From contig NZ_BSFC01000044.1 in the NCBI RefSeq assembly GCF_027922145.1, positions 372,001 to 436,000 on the forward strand: a stretch of 64,000 nt of DNA, given 5' to 3'. Position 1 is the first letter of the stretch; every line of letters begins with the position of its first letter. The stretch comes from Novosphingobium resinovorum. GTDB lineage: Bacteria > Pseudomonadota > Alphaproteobacteria > Sphingomonadales > Sphingomonadaceae. Positions 1 through 8,772 of the stretch are shown here, piece after piece. A program made the position numbers and the translations under genes. The notes beneath the pieces were generated by a model. That model saw only the letters and a list, made by a program, of their open reading frames with translations, was not told the origin of the DNA and did no database searches.

Positions 1-298
1 AGCGCTATCTCTTCATCTGCAGCCAGAACCGACTGCGCAGCCCGACCGCAGAGCAGGCACCAACGCCGACGCCGAGGAACCGCTGACCGGAGAGCTGGTG
101 ACCTGGGCCGACGTCATCGTGGTTATGGAGAAGGTCCATCGCACCAAGCTGCAACAGCGTTTCCGGCGCTTCCTAAACGGGCAGCGCGTCATCTGTCTCG
201 ACATTCCGGACGACTTTGCCTTCATGGATACCGACCTGATACGGCTGCTTGAACGCAAGATGGCGCGCTACCTGCCGACGACTGCCGATCGGACCTAG
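1..298 (+). pseudogene. Low-molecular-weight tyrosine phosphatase-like protein, frameshifted, 5' end at window edge
   Basis: The first bases encode the phosphate-binding loop of the small COG4551-type protein tyrosine phosphatases: RYLFICSQNRLRSPTAEQ, with the C-x5-R-S signature, read in the frame starting at base 3. That frame stops at base 86. The rest of the family (TNADAEEPLTGELVTWADVI, then VMEKVHR, LDIPDDF and a C-terminal end at base 298) continues in another frame from base 59. Intact relatives carry about 14 residues between AEQ and SAG-T, so roughly 40 bases are missing around base 57, which both shortens and frameshifts the gene. Only the start codon and perhaps one or two codons lie outside the window. 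A GTG at base 98 could restart translation but would lack the catalytic loop. A genuine mutation or an assembly error are both possible. Confidence 0.72.
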
Positions 299-392
299 AT
301 CCTCGCACGGATATCGCCCGGACGGGTGCCCGCTTGCTTGGCAACCCGCGATGGCCGCCCCACTCTGCGGCAAACACATTGGGGAGAGAGCC

Positions 393-1244
393 ATGGCCGC
401 GCGCGTTCCGGTTTCGCGGGTGATCCACACCATTCACGCCGTCGCCGACATTCATGCCGCCCGCGCACTCTATCAGGATGCGCTGGGCGGACTGGTCTTT
501 GCGGAGAACTACTTCCCCGCCGAGGACCGCGACGCCGCGCTGCTCTACGTCACCGACCACATGGTCGAACCGATGGCGCCGCGCCGCTTGGACGACCTCA
601 CCAAGCCCTTCGCCCGCCAGTTCGCCCGGATCGGGCAGGCGTTCCACTCGTTCGAGATCAAGGTGGCGGACGGCAAGGCAGCCAGCGCCGCCTTCCGGGA
701 AGCGGGCTGCACCGTCGCCGCCGACTACGGCGTGTTCTTCTTCGTGAAGCCCGAATCGACCGGCGGCGTCCTGCTGGAAGTCTGCGAACTGCCGATGCCA
801 AATGACCCTTGGGAACGCGGCAACTGGAACCCGCAAGTCGGTGCAGGGCACCACTGCACCGTTACCGGCCTCGACCACATCGCCTGCGCCACCGCCGATA
901 TCGAGACGGCGCTGCGCTTCTTCACCGAGGTCGTCGACGGCGAAGTGCTGGAGGACGCCCGGACCGAACTACCCCAACCCGCGCGCCGGGTCCTGCTGCA
1001 GGTGGGCGACACGCGGGTCGCCTTCGTGCAGCCGAACGATCCTGCCGGTGGCCCGCTCGGTGCGTTCCTGCAAAGTACGCAGAACGGCATCTATGCGCTC
1101 GTCTGGAAGATCGCCGATGCGGGCAGGGCGCGGGCGCATTTCGCGGACAAGCTGAAGCTGCGCGTGACGGGCGAGGGCTGCATATCATCCGGCTTCGCCA
1201 TTGTCCCCGAGGACTTCCTCGGTGCGCGGCACGAATTCGTATAG
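393..1244 (+). CDS. VOC family (glyoxalase/bleomycin-resistance fold) protein with two tandem domains
   Basis: This 283-residue protein has two vicinal-oxygen-chelate modules. The first is at about residues 5-130 (begins RVIHTIHAVADIHAARALYQ) and the second at about residues 150-280 (begins GLDHIACATADIETALRFF), each opening with the His-containing beta strand typical of the fold. Proteins of this type bind a metal and act on small molecules (isomerases, dioxygenases, lyases), but the substrate cannot be read from the sequence. The ATG at 393 follows a good ribosome site (GGGGAGAGAG). A longer in-frame reading to 249 exists, but its extra residues look like a translated leader. It ends one base before the convergent CDF gene's stop. 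Confidence 0.8.
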   Translation: MAARVPVSRVIHTIHAVADIHAARALYQDALGGLVFAENYFPAEDRDAALLYVTDHMVEPMAPRRLDDLTKPFARQFARIGQAFHSFEIKVADGKAASAAFREAGCTVAADYGVFFFVKPESTGGVLLEVCELPMPNDPWERGNWNPQVGAGHHCTVTGLDHIACATADIETALRFFTEVVDGEVLEDARTELPQPARRVLLQVGDTRVAFVQPNDPAGGPLGAFLQSTQNGIYALVWKIADAGRARAHFADKLKLRVTGEGCISSGFAIVPEDFLGARHEFV

Positions 1245-1245
1245 C

Positions 1246-2205
1246 CTAGACGACGGCCTCGCTCTCCAGCGCGCAGGGGTTGTGGTCATCGGTCTCGACC
1301 TGGATGGTTGGGTGGCCGATGCCGAACTCATGCTCGAGGTCATGGGCCAGGGCATGCAGGAATCCGTCGCCCGGCTGTCCGCCGGGCATGACGAGGTGCG
1401 CGGTGAGAGCGGTCTCGGTCGTGCTCATCGGCCAGATGTGCAGGTCGTGGACGCGCGCGACGCCCGGCCGCGCCTCGAGGAAGGCGCGCACGCGCGGGCC
1501 GTCGATGCCCTCCGGTACACCCAGCATGCCCATGTGCAGCGAATCGCGCAGCAGGCCCCAGCTCGACCATGCGATCACGACGGTGATGACCAGCGAAGTC
1601 ACCGGATCGACCAGCCCCCATCCGGTATACGTGATCAGCAGGCCCGCTGCCACAACGCCGACCGAGACCAGAGCGTCCGCCATCAGGTGCACGAACGCCC
1701 CGCGCAAATTGAGGTCGGACTTCGAGCCCTTTGCGAAGAGCAGCGCGGAAAGGCCATTAACCGCGATGCCGATCCCGGCGACGATCATCATGGTCGTGCC
1801 GCCAACCGGCGCGGGATCAGCGAGGCGCCGCACCGTCTCGACCAGGATCGCGCCGATCGCCACCCATAGCAGCGCTGCGTTGGCGATCGCGGCGAGGATC
1901 GACGAACTCTTCAGCCCATAAGTGAAGCGCTCTGAAGGCGGGCGGGCGGAGAGCACCGCTGCCGCCCAGGCAAGTGCCAGCGAGAGCACGTCCGACAGGT
2001 TATGTCCGGCATCCGCCAGCAACGCCATGGACCCGCTGAGGAAGCCCGCAATCGTCTCGGCCACGACGAAAACGAGGTTGAGCGAGACCGCGATGGCGAA
2101 GGCGCGTCCCGGGTTGGCCGGTGCCGCATGCGCGTGATGATGGCCATGCCCATGGTGATGTCCATGTGCATGCTGATGCCCGTGATGATTGTGACCTGCG
2201 CTCAT
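1246..2205 (-). CDS. Cation diffusion facilitator (zinc/cobalt/cadmium exporter)
   Basis: A 319-residue CDF transporter (CzcD/ZitB/DmeF type) that exports divalent metals in exchange for protons at the inner membrane. The N terminus is a histidine-rich metal-binding stretch of about 25 residues (MSAGHNHHGHQHAHGHHHGH...). Six hydrophobic segments follow, with the HNLSD motif (ADAGHNLSD) in TM2 and a second metal site (HLMADALVS) in TM5. The C-terminal cytoplasmic domain has the HDLHIWPMS motif. I place the start at 2205, where the His-rich tail begins. In-frame starts at 2238 and 2256 would add up to 17 residues. Its promoter side faces the TonB receptor gene at 2562, so the two share a divergent control region, which may indicate metal-linked regulation. 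Confidence 0.9.
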   Translation of the reverse strand: MSAGHNHHGHQHAHGHHHGHGHHHAHAAPANPGRAFAIAVSLNLVFVVAETIAGFLSGSMALLADAGHNLSDVLSLALAWAAAVLSARPPSERFTYGLKSSSILAAIANAALLWVAIGAILVETVRRLADPAPVGGTTMMIVAGIGIAVNGLSALLFAKGSKSDLNLRGAFVHLMADALVSVGVVAAGLLITYTGWGLVDPVTSLVITVVIAWSSWGLLRDSLHMGMLGVPEGIDGPRVRAFLEARPGVARVHDLHIWPMSTTETALTAHLVMPGGQPGDGFLHALAHDLEHEFGIGHPTIQVETDDHNPCALESEAVV

Positions 2206-2561
2206 GACCGACGAGTGGCACGAGTGCCCGACAGTCATCAAGCTATGACGTAACATCACGCCCGCATTACGTTTTTGCAGTGTTGCAGGTGCAGCAACAC
2301 TTTCGCTTCCCCGTGACATTTATGCCGCAGCGCGATATTGAGCGCGTATCGCAATATGTTGAAATATATGCAATTTTTTGCCGTAAAGCGTGTTGTGTTA
2401 CGCTAGTGTCACAAAATTTCACGTTTGCGCACGCAATTGAGTCCTCACCGTCAGAAAGTTGTCATATCCCGCTGCTCTTAGCAGCCGCAGCAAATGCGGC
2501 GTGGCTCAAGCGTTCGTCGCACATTGTGACCACTCCAGTCTGACAAGCTCAGGGGCATAAA
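2206..2561. other. Divergent intergenic region between CDF exporter and TonB receptor
   Basis: This 356-base gap holds the promoters of two divergent genes. It is more AT-rich than its flanks, especially around 2330-2440. Visible structures are the perfect inverted repeat at 2279-2301 (listed separately), a smaller one, GCGATA at 2332-2337 with TATCGC at 2347-2352, and a GCTGCT/AGCAGC hairpin near 2470-2484. I see no coding region, no recognisable Fur or Zur box that I would defend, and no cobalamin riboswitch. Confidence 0.6.
2279..2301. promoter_or_regulatory. Perfect inverted repeat, possible operator
   Basis: AGTGTTGC (2279-2286) and GCAACACT (2294-2301) form 8-bp perfect arms around a 7-base centre. 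The site lies about 75 bases upstream of the CDF exporter start and about 260 bases upstream of the TonB receptor start. The size fits a dimeric repressor site. The binding protein is unknown. Confidence 0.4.
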
Positions 2562-5180
2562 ATGAAACTCACCTCCCTCCTCTCCTCGGCGACCAGCACG
2601 ATCGCCGTCGGCGCCGCCTTCCTTGCGGTTCCCGCTTTCGCGCAGTCGACCGGTTCGGCCGACTTCGACAACACCATCATCGTCACCGGCACGCACATCG
2701 GCGAAGGTATCGCCGGCGTCCGTACGCCCGATTCCCCCAAGGCGAAGGTCGAGATCGGCCAGGAAATCATCGGTTCGCAGCGCGCGGGCCAGTCGGTCAA
2801 CGAGATCATCAACCTGGTCCCGGGCGTCAGCTTCACCAACAACGATCCCTGGGGTTCGTCGGGCGGTTCGTTCACCATTCGCGGCTTCGATTCCAGCCGC
2901 ATCTCGCAGACCTTCGACGGTATCCCGCTGAACGACTCGGGCAACTACGCGGTCTATTCGAACCAGCAGGTCGACGGTGAGATCATCGAGCGCGTTAACG
3001 TCAACCTCGGCTCCACTGACGTCGACAGCCCGACCGCTGCTGCCGTCGGCGGCACCGTCAACATCAACACCAAGGTTCCGGACCAAGAGTTCGGCGTCAT
3101 GACCAGCACGTCCTACGGCGATATCGTGGCGAAGGATTCGGGCGGCGAAGACCGTTCGTACCAGCGCTTCTTCGCCAAGGTCGAAACCGGTGAACTGAAT
3201 TCGAGCGGCACGCGCGCCTATTTCACCGGCTCGTTCGCCCGCAACGGAGCCACCTTCGCCAATTACGGCAAGGTCCAGAAGAAGCAGTTCAACACCAAGA
3301 TCTATCAGCCGCTCGGCGACAACGGCGACTTCATCTCGATTGCCGGCCACTACAATGAGAACCGCAACAACTTCGGTGGTTCGCCGTTCACCGCCGGGGC
3401 TTTCTCTGGCGACAAGTCGACGCGCTTCTATGATATCACCGGCGGCTACCCCTGCACCGTCGCTGCAGCAACGCCCGGCGTCGCCGACGCGACCAACAGC
3501 TGCGGCACCTCGTTCGAGCGTCGCTACAACCCGTCGAACACCGGCAACGTGCGCCTTGCTTCGCTGTTCCACCTGACCGAAAAGCTGACCCTGTCGGTCG
3601 ACGCTGCCTACCAGTATACCAAGGCCAACGGCGGCGGCACGACCGGTGCTTACGAGCGTGAATACACCGCGAACGGTTTCACCGGCACCGGTAACTACGG
3701 TGGCAGCTTCTACTTCGGCCGTGATCTCAACGGTGACGGCGATCTGCTCGATCGCGTGACCCTGCTGCAGCCGAGCCAGACCAAGACCAATCGCTACGTC
3801 GCGATCACCAACCTGGCTTACGAGATCAACGACACGAACCGCATTCGTCTGTCGTACTCGTTCGATCGCGCACATCACCGCCAGACCGGCGCAGCCGGCT
3901 TCCTGAAGGCCAACGGCGAGCCTTTCGACGTGTTCCCGATCAACGATCCGCTGACCGATGATGCGGGTAACGTCCTGCAGAAGCGCGATCGTAATTCCTA
4001 CGCGACGCTTCACAAGGTCGCCGCGGAATACCTCGGCCGCTTCTTCGACGAAGCCCTGACGGTTCAGCTTGGCGTTGCTGCCCCGTTCTTCAAGCGCGAC
4101 CTTAACCAGAACTGCTTCACCACCAGCACCGGCGGCAGCTCGGGCGCGTTCGTGAACTGCGTTCCCGCCGACCAGGCCGCAGCCTACGCCGCTGCCAATC
4201 CGTACGTCTACAATGCGACCACGGGCAAGGCCACTGGCGCCGCTCTGCCGCAGTCGCGCAAGCTGAACTATGACAAGATCCTGCCCAACGTCGGCGCCAC
4301 CTTCCGCATCACCCCGGAAGTCAGCATCGCGGGCAGCTACTCGAAGAACCTTTCGGTTCCGAGCACCGACACGCTGTACAACTCGTTCTACTTTCCGGCG
4401 AACGATCCCTCGTCGTACCGCACCCCGGAAACCTCAGACAGCTTCGACCTGAGCCTGCGTTACTCGACGCCGGTGGTCCAGGCCGCGCTGACCGGCTGGT
4501 ACTCGTCGTACAACAACCGCCTCGTCACCGCGTATGACATCGACGGCAACGCGACCGACACCAACCTGGGCAAGGTCAAGAAGTACGGCGTCGACGCCAG
4601 CGTCTCGGTCCGTCCGGTCGAGCCGTTGTCGCTCTATGCCTTCGGTTCGTGGATCAAGTCGGAAATCCAGGACGATGTTGTTACGAGCGCCTGCTCGCCG
4701 ACCAGCGATATCGGTCGCGCCGGCCTTTGCTACACACAGGATGGCGTGAACTACCTGCGTACCGCCGGCAAGCGTGAGCGTGCCGCTCCCGAATGGCTGT
4801 TCGGCGGCCGCGCGCAGCTTGACCTGGGTGACTTCCAGTTCGGTGCCCAAGCCAAGTACACCGGCTCGCGCTTCCTGAACGACATCAACGGCGAGATTCA
4901 GACTGTGAACACCGGGACCGACGCCGCGCCGGTCACGACCACGATCTATCCGGGTGCCAAGTTCAAAAGCTATACGGTGGTTGATCTCAACCTGCGCTAC
5001 AAGCTGGAGAGCCTGGGCCTGGCCAAGAGCGAGATCCAGCTCAACGTAACGAACCTGTTCGACAAGTATTACGTCGGTTCGTTTAGCGGCGGTCTCGACA
5101 CCCTGTCGAGCTCGACCAATGCGTTCGTGAACTTCGGTTCGCCGCGTGCGGTCAGTGCCACGCTGATCATGGGCTTCTGA
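2562..5180 (+). CDS. TonB-dependent outer-membrane receptor
   Basis: An 872-residue receptor for energised uptake of a large or scarce ligand across the outer membrane. A signal peptide (MKLTSLLSSATSTIAVGAAF, cleavage after AFA) is followed by a TonB-box-like segment (NTIIVTG), then the plug domain (about residues 60-170; the GSFTIRGFDSSR and PLNDSGNYAVY segments are typical plug motifs) and a 22-strand barrel ending in the C-terminal Phe required for outer-membrane assembly (TLIMGF). The ligand is not evident. The divergent CDF metal exporter makes a metal complex conceivable, but this is inference. A ribosome site (CAGGGGC) precedes the ATG, and a strong terminator follows the stop. Confidence 0.93.
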   Translation: MKLTSLLSSATSTIAVGAAFLAVPAFAQSTGSADFDNTIIVTGTHIGEGIAGVRTPDSPKAKVEIGQEIIGSQRAGQSVNEIINLVPGVSFTNNDPWGSSGGSFTIRGFDSSRISQTFDGIPLNDSGNYAVYSNQQVDGEIIERVNVNLGSTDVDSPTAAAVGGTVNINTKVPDQEFGVMTSTSYGDIVAKDSGGEDRSYQRFFAKVETGELNSSGTRAYFTGSFARNGATFANYGKVQKKQFNTKIYQPLGDNGDFISIAGHYNENRNNFGGSPFTAGAFSGDKSTRFYDITGGYPCTVAAATPGVADATNSCGTSFERRYNPSNTGNVRLASLFHLTEKLTLSVDAAYQYTKANGGGTTGAYEREYTANGFTGTGNYGGSFYFGRDLNGDGDLLDRVTLLQPSQTKTNRYVAITNLAYEINDTNRIRLSYSFDRAHHRQTGAAGFLKANGEPFDVFPINDPLTDDAGNVLQKRDRNSYATLHKVAAEYLGRFFDEALTVQLGVAAPFFKRDLNQNCFTTSTGGSSGAFVNCVPADQAAAYAAANPYVYNATTGKATGAALPQSRKLNYDKILPNVGATFRITPEVSIAGSYSKNLSVPSTDTLYNSFYFPANDPSSYRTPETSDSFDLSLRYSTPVVQAALTGWYSSYNNRLVTAYDIDGNATDTNLGKVKKYGVDASVSVRPVEPLSLYAFGSWIKSEIQDDVVTSACSPTSDIGRAGLCYTQDGVNYLRTAGKRERAAPEWLFGGRAQLDLGDFQFGAQAKYTGSRFLNDINGEIQTVNTGTDAAPVTTTIYPGAKFKSYTVVDLNLRYKLESLGLAKSEIQLNVTNLFDKYYVGSFSGGLDTLSSSTNAFVNFGSPRAVSATLIMGF

Positions 5181-5207
5181 TAAACCTGATTCGGCGAAGG
5201 AAACAGG

Positions 5208-5243
5208 AAGGGGGAGGAACCGTTGGGTTCCTCCCCCTTTTCC
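5208..5243 (+). terminator. Rho-independent terminator of the TonB receptor gene
   Basis: A 14-bp perfect stem, AAGGGGGAGGAACC (5208-5221) with GGTTCCTCCCCCTT (5226-5239), has a GTTG loop and is followed by a T-rich run, 28 bases after the stop codon. Confidence 0.9.
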
Positions 5244-5445
5244 TTTGCCTGTCGTGGATTTGTGGGTTTTCCGGCAATGGTGTGCTGCCTCGCCTGGAGA
5301 GAGGTTCAGGCGCGATCCGTTTTCCTACATTGGCGAGCGGGCGTAGAACGCTCGCATGAAAAATCGCCTGTCGATCTGCCACATGTGCGCGATGGAACGC
5401 GCCTGTAGCAAGTTCGAGTGCTCTGGCGGAGCGCCGAGCCGTGGG

Positions 5446-5583
5446 CAAGGTGACGCTTCACCCTCGCAAGGTGACAGATTCGCGCCTCAAGGTGACACCT
5501 TCTCGGCACAAGGTGACACTTTCCGGGGTAAGGTGACGCCTTTTCTCCCTGGACTGTGTAAACCGTGTAAACCTGTCACCTTG
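5446..5583 (+). repeat. 21-bp-period repeat array, copy 1 (five CAAGGTGACA units, doubled GTGTAAACC, one inverted unit)
   Basis: CAAGGTGAC starts at 5446, 5467, 5488 and 5509, and a TAAGGTGAC variant starts at 5529, giving spacings of 21, 21, 21 and 20 bases. The bases between the cores vary. The array is followed by two head-to-tail copies of GTGTAAACC (5556-5573) and then by the inverse unit TGTCACCTTG (5574-5583). The same architecture appears in reverse orientation at 23457-23596. It lies in the 448-base gap between the TonB receptor and the 3' end of mtgA, which otherwise holds only the terminator. No function is known to me. The regular two-turn spacing suggests a protein-binding array or a mobile intergenic repeat. 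Confidence 0.9.
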
Positions 5584-5628
5584 CAAGGCGCCGCCGGACA
5601 CGCGCGCGCCGATGCAGTAGGGGTGGCC

Positions 5629-6294
5629 CTATTCGTAGACGCAGGAGTCGTAGCCGCCGCGCTTAACGGTGCCGATGCGGGCGGCGATCGTGTTGCCGTA
5701 GCGGCGCGTGAAGCCCGCCGGGTTCTTGACCGAGCGCGTCTTGGGGCTGGGCAGGGCGGCAGCCATGCGGCCCGCCTCGGCAGGGGAGAGGTTCGCGGCC
5801 GACTTGCCGAAGTACCGCTGCGCCCCGGCCTCGACGCCGTATGTGCCGATGCCGGTCTCGGCGACGTTGAGGTAGACTTCCATGATCCGGCGCTTGTCCC
5901 AAAGGTTCTCGATCAGGAACGTGAACCAGACCTCGAAGCCCTTGCGCAAGTAGCGGGTCCAGCCTTCGCCCTGCCACAGGAACACGTTCTTGGCGGTCTG
6001 CTGGCTGATCGTGGAACCGCCACGGATGCGTCCGCCGCGGGCGTTGCGCTCCATGGCCTTTTCGATCGCGTCGGTGTCGAAGCCGTTGTGCGTACAGAAC
6101 TTGCCATCCTCGGCGGCCACGACGGCGGCGACCATGTTGCGGTCGATCCGGCTGAGCGGCACCCAGTCCTTGGTGATCCCGTTGCCATCGACCAGCATCG
6201 TCACCGTCACCGGCGGCGGCACGAAGCGATAGAGCATCGTCAAGCCCACGCTGATCGCAATGAACCACACGATGATCTTGGCAAGGAGACGCAT
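5629..6294 (-). CDS. mtgA: Monofunctional biosynthetic peptidoglycan transglycosylase
   Basis: A 221-residue GT51 glycosyltransferase that polymerises lipid II into glycan strands at the periplasmic face of the inner membrane. One N-terminal membrane anchor (about residues 5-25) is followed by the GT51 domain with all signature motifs: AAEDGKFCTHNGFD (catalytic Glu62), GGSTISQQTAKN (about 92-103), and EVYLNVAETG with the second Glu near 146. There is no transpeptidase domain, so this is MtgA rather than a class A penicillin-binding protein. It is a single gene transcribed away from the MFS gene. The repeat array lies just beyond its stop. Confidence 0.95.
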   Translation of the reverse strand: MRLLAKIIVWFIAISVGLTMLYRFVPPPVTVTMLVDGNGITKDWVPLSRIDRNMVAAVVAAEDGKFCTHNGFDTDAIEKAMERNARGGRIRGGSTISQQTAKNVFLWQGEGWTRYLRKGFEVWFTFLIENLWDKRRIMEVYLNVAETGIGTYGVEAGAQRYFGKSAANLSPAEAGRMAAALPSPKTRSVKNPAGFTRRYGNTIAARIGTVKRGGYDSCVYE

Positions 6295-6477
6295 GGACGC
6301 AGGGAGCCTCTGAAACGGTCGGGAAGCTTCTCTCTAGTCGAAATGCCCGGCATTGCGCCAGCATCGGCGCGCGCAACGCCCCGCCGATGCATGTATTCGT
6401 AATATCGACGTTTCATTTGCAGTATTGACAGTTCTCCCGGATACATCGTCGCATAAGAGGAACGGGAGAACAGGCGC

Positions 6478-7719
6478 ATGGCGGCATCCTTCGGGTTGGG
6501 ATGGAGGCAGGTCGCGGTCGGTTTCATGCTGCTGGCGGCGACGGGCATGGTGGCCGCGACCTATTCGATCGTCGCAGTGCCGCTGGCGCGTGAGTTCCGG
6601 CCGAGTCGCACTGTGCTCATGCTGGCTATGACGGTGATGTCGGGCACCAGCGCGGTACTCGCGCCGCTGCTGGGTATGGTGATGGACCGGTTTCCGCTCC
6701 GCCGCCTGATGGTGGCAGGCGGAGTGCTGCTCGCGTCAGGCTATTTGGCGATCTCGCTGGCGACGTCGTTCATGCACGTTCTGGTGGTCTTTGCAGTGCT
6801 GATCGCGCCCGCCAACGTGCTGACCGGCCCGGTGGCGATCACGGTGTTGCTCTCGCGTTGGTTCGCGCAGAAGCGGGGGAGGGCGGTGGGCATTGCAATC
6901 GCCGGGATTTCGGCGGGGGGATTCGTGTTCCCGTTGGTGCTCTCGGGGTTGATGGCCGCTTTCGAATGGCGCGTGGCGCTGCGGGCGCTGGCGGTGGTGC
7001 TGCTGCTTTGGATGATCCCGATGGCGCTGCTGGTGGTCGATCGGCCGTCGGACCGTGGGCTCAATCCCGACGGTGCGCAGGAGCCGCCGCCGCAGGCCCG
7101 CGAGGAACTGGCGCGCGCACCGATCTCGGCCCGCGCGATCCTGACCGATCCGGCATTTTGGATGATCGCTTTGACCGTCTCGATCGTGACGGCCGGGATG
7201 AAGGGAATGGTCACCAACCTCGCGCCGCTTGCCATCGACACGGGTGCGACGGCCGCGCAGGCAGCGCCGCTGATCTCGATCTACGCGGCCTGCGCCTTCG
7301 TGGCGAAACTGGGCTTCGCGGCTCTGGCCGACAAAGTCGGTCCAAGGGCGCTGATGCTCTGCGCGCTCGGCGGCTTCGCGGCCGGGATGGCTTGCATGAC
7401 CCAGGCGCACGCCGGCTACGAGGTCATCGCCCTGGGGGTGGCGGTGACCGGGCTGTTCGGCGGGATGATGGTCCCGGCCGAAAGCTACCTCGCCCCCCGC
7501 ATCTTCGGCCAGCGCGGCGTGGGCAGGGCGATGGGGTTGCTGTCGGGCGCGATCCTGCTGGCGATGCTGGCGACGCCGCCGCTGTACGGCCTGATCTACG
7601 ACCTCACCGGCAGCTACACGGGCATGTTCTGGGCGTTCGCCGGGATCGCGCTCTTGGCGCTGCTCTGGGTGCCCATGCTGAGATTGCATCCTCGGCAAAT
7701 GGCTAGAGAGGCGGCATAA
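6478..7719 (+). CDS. Major facilitator superfamily transporter
   Basis: A 413-residue, 12-segment MFS permease of the inner membrane, resembling the monocarboxylate/oxalate-formate-like group (MFS_1). The loop between TM2 and TM3 has the MVMDRFPLRRLMVAGG form of the MFS A-motif, and a central cytoplasmic loop (about residues 195-215, PSDRGLNPDGAQEPPPQ) separates the two six-helix halves. The substrate is unknown. The upstream 180 bases contain TTGACA near 6427 that could act as a -35 element. The stop is followed by a terminator shared with the convergent rpoH. Confidence 0.85.
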   Translation: MAASFGLGWRQVAVGFMLLAATGMVAATYSIVAVPLAREFRPSRTVLMLAMTVMSGTSAVLAPLLGMVMDRFPLRRLMVAGGVLLASGYLAISLATSFMHVLVVFAVLIAPANVLTGPVAITVLLSRWFAQKRGRAVGIAIAGISAGGFVFPLVLSGLMAAFEWRVALRALAVVLLLWMIPMALLVVDRPSDRGLNPDGAQEPPPQAREELARAPISARAILTDPAFWMIALTVSIVTAGMKGMVTNLAPLAIDTGATAAQAAPLISIYAACAFVAKLGFAALADKVGPRALMLCALGGFAAGMACMTQAHAGYEVIALGVAVTGLFGGMMVPAESYLAPRIFGQRGVGRAMGLLSGAILLAMLATPPLYGLIYDLTGSYTGMFWAFAGIALLALLWVPMLRLHPRQMAREAA

Positions 7720-7725
7720 AAAACC

Positions 7726-7755
7726 GGGCCATCCTCGCGGACGGCCCGGCCTCTC
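7726..7755 (-). terminator. Terminator between MFS gene and rpoH
   Basis: CCGGGCC (7734-7740) pairs closely with GGCCCGG (7743-7749). On the minus strand the stem is followed by a run of T residues (complement of TAAAAAACC), so it best serves rpoH, but it sits between two convergent genes. Confidence 0.7.
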
Positions 7756-7776
7756 GTTATGACTTGATGCTGCGGA

Positions 7777-8682
7777 TCAGGCCGGAAGCAGGCGCTTCTC
7801 GCCGGCGATGCGGTTCATCGCCTTCTGCAGCTTCTCGAAGGCGCGCACCTCGATCTGGCGCACGCGCTCGCGGCTGACCGAGTAGACCTGGCTCAGTTCC
7901 TCCAGAGTCTTGGGATCGTCGGTCAGGCGGCGCTCCGTCAGGATGTCGCGCTCGCGCTCGTTGAGCGAACCCATGGCCTCGACCAGCATGTCGTGACGCA
8001 CCGAGGCTTCCTCGGCGTCCGCGACGGTCTCGTCCTGCAGCGGGCGGTCATCCTGCAGGATGTCCATCCACTGGCCTTCGCCTTCCTCACGCAGCGAGAC
8101 GTTGAGCGAGGCATCGCCGCCCATCATCATGCGGCGGTTCATGTTGACCACCTCGGTCTGCGAGACGCCCAGCGTCGTCGCGATCTTGGCGACGTCGTCG
8201 GGGTGCAGGTCGGTGTCCTCGTAGGCGTCGAGGTTCTTCTTCATGCGGCGCAGGTTGAAGAACAGCTTCTTCTGCGCGGCGGTGGTGCCCATCTTCACGA
8301 GGCTCCACGAACGCAGGATATATTCCTGGATCGAAGCCTTGATCCACCACATGGCATAAGTGGCAAGGCGGAAGCCGCGTTCGGGCTCGAACTTCTTGAC
8401 GCCCTGCATCAGGCCGATGTTCCCTTCGGAAATCAGCTCGGACACAGGGAGGCCGTAGCCGCGATAGCCCATGGCGATCTTCGAAACGAGTCGCAGGTGG
8501 CTAGTGACTAGCTGCGCTGCAGCTTCCGGATCCTGATGTTCCGAATAGCGCTTCGCCAGCATGTATTCCTGCTCAGGAGCCAGGATCGGGAACTTGCGGA
8601 TCTCCGACAGGTAGCGGTTGAGGCTTTGCTCACCGCCCAGAGCCGGGACACTCGGCAGGTTTCGATTATTGCTCACGATCAT
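7777..8682 (-). CDS. rpoH: RNA polymerase heat-shock sigma factor (sigma-32)
   Basis: A 301-residue group 3 sigma-70 factor that directs transcription of chaperone and protease genes. Region 2 is at about residues 53-125 (including GNIGLMQGVKKFEPERGFR and the -10-recognition helix ATYAMWWIKASIQEYILRS). The RpoH-specific box QKKLFFNLR is at 137-145. Region 4 has a C-terminal helix-turn-helix (LEELSQVYSVSRERVRQIE). The ATG at 8682 is very close to the ribosome site AAAGGA, so the in-frame GTG at 8676 could be the true start. The 90-base gap upstream separates it from rluD. Alphaproteobacteria often carry two RpoH paralogues, and I cannot tell which this is. Confidence 0.95.
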   Translation of the reverse strand: MIVSNNRNLPSVPALGGEQSLNRYLSEIRKFPILAPEQEYMLAKRYSEHQDPEAAAQLVTSHLRLVSKIAMGYRGYGLPVSELISEGNIGLMQGVKKFEPERGFRLATYAMWWIKASIQEYILRSWSLVKMGTTAAQKKLFFNLRRMKKNLDAYEDTDLHPDDVAKIATTLGVSQTEVVNMNRRMMMGGDASLNVSLREEGEGQWMDILQDDRPLQDETVADAEEASVRHDMLVEAMGSLNERERDILTERRLTDDPKTLEELSQVYSVSRERVRQIEVRAFEKLQKAMNRIAGEKRLLPA

Positions 8683-8772
8683 CCGTCCTTTCTAGGTCGG
8701 TACACGGTCTAGGACCCTTCATAGGCGTCTTAGCTTGTGTCCACCTCTATACGTTAGCATGGATTTGCGATT

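Noticed and set aside
1201..1869. Open frames opposite the CDF exporter
   Set aside because: They are antisense to a gene with complete CDF motifs.
5446..5583. CRISPR-like array
   Set aside because: The repeat core is about 10 bases with 11-base linkers, too short for repeats and spacers, and there are no cas genes. Both copies have the same fixed unit number and an inverted closing unit.
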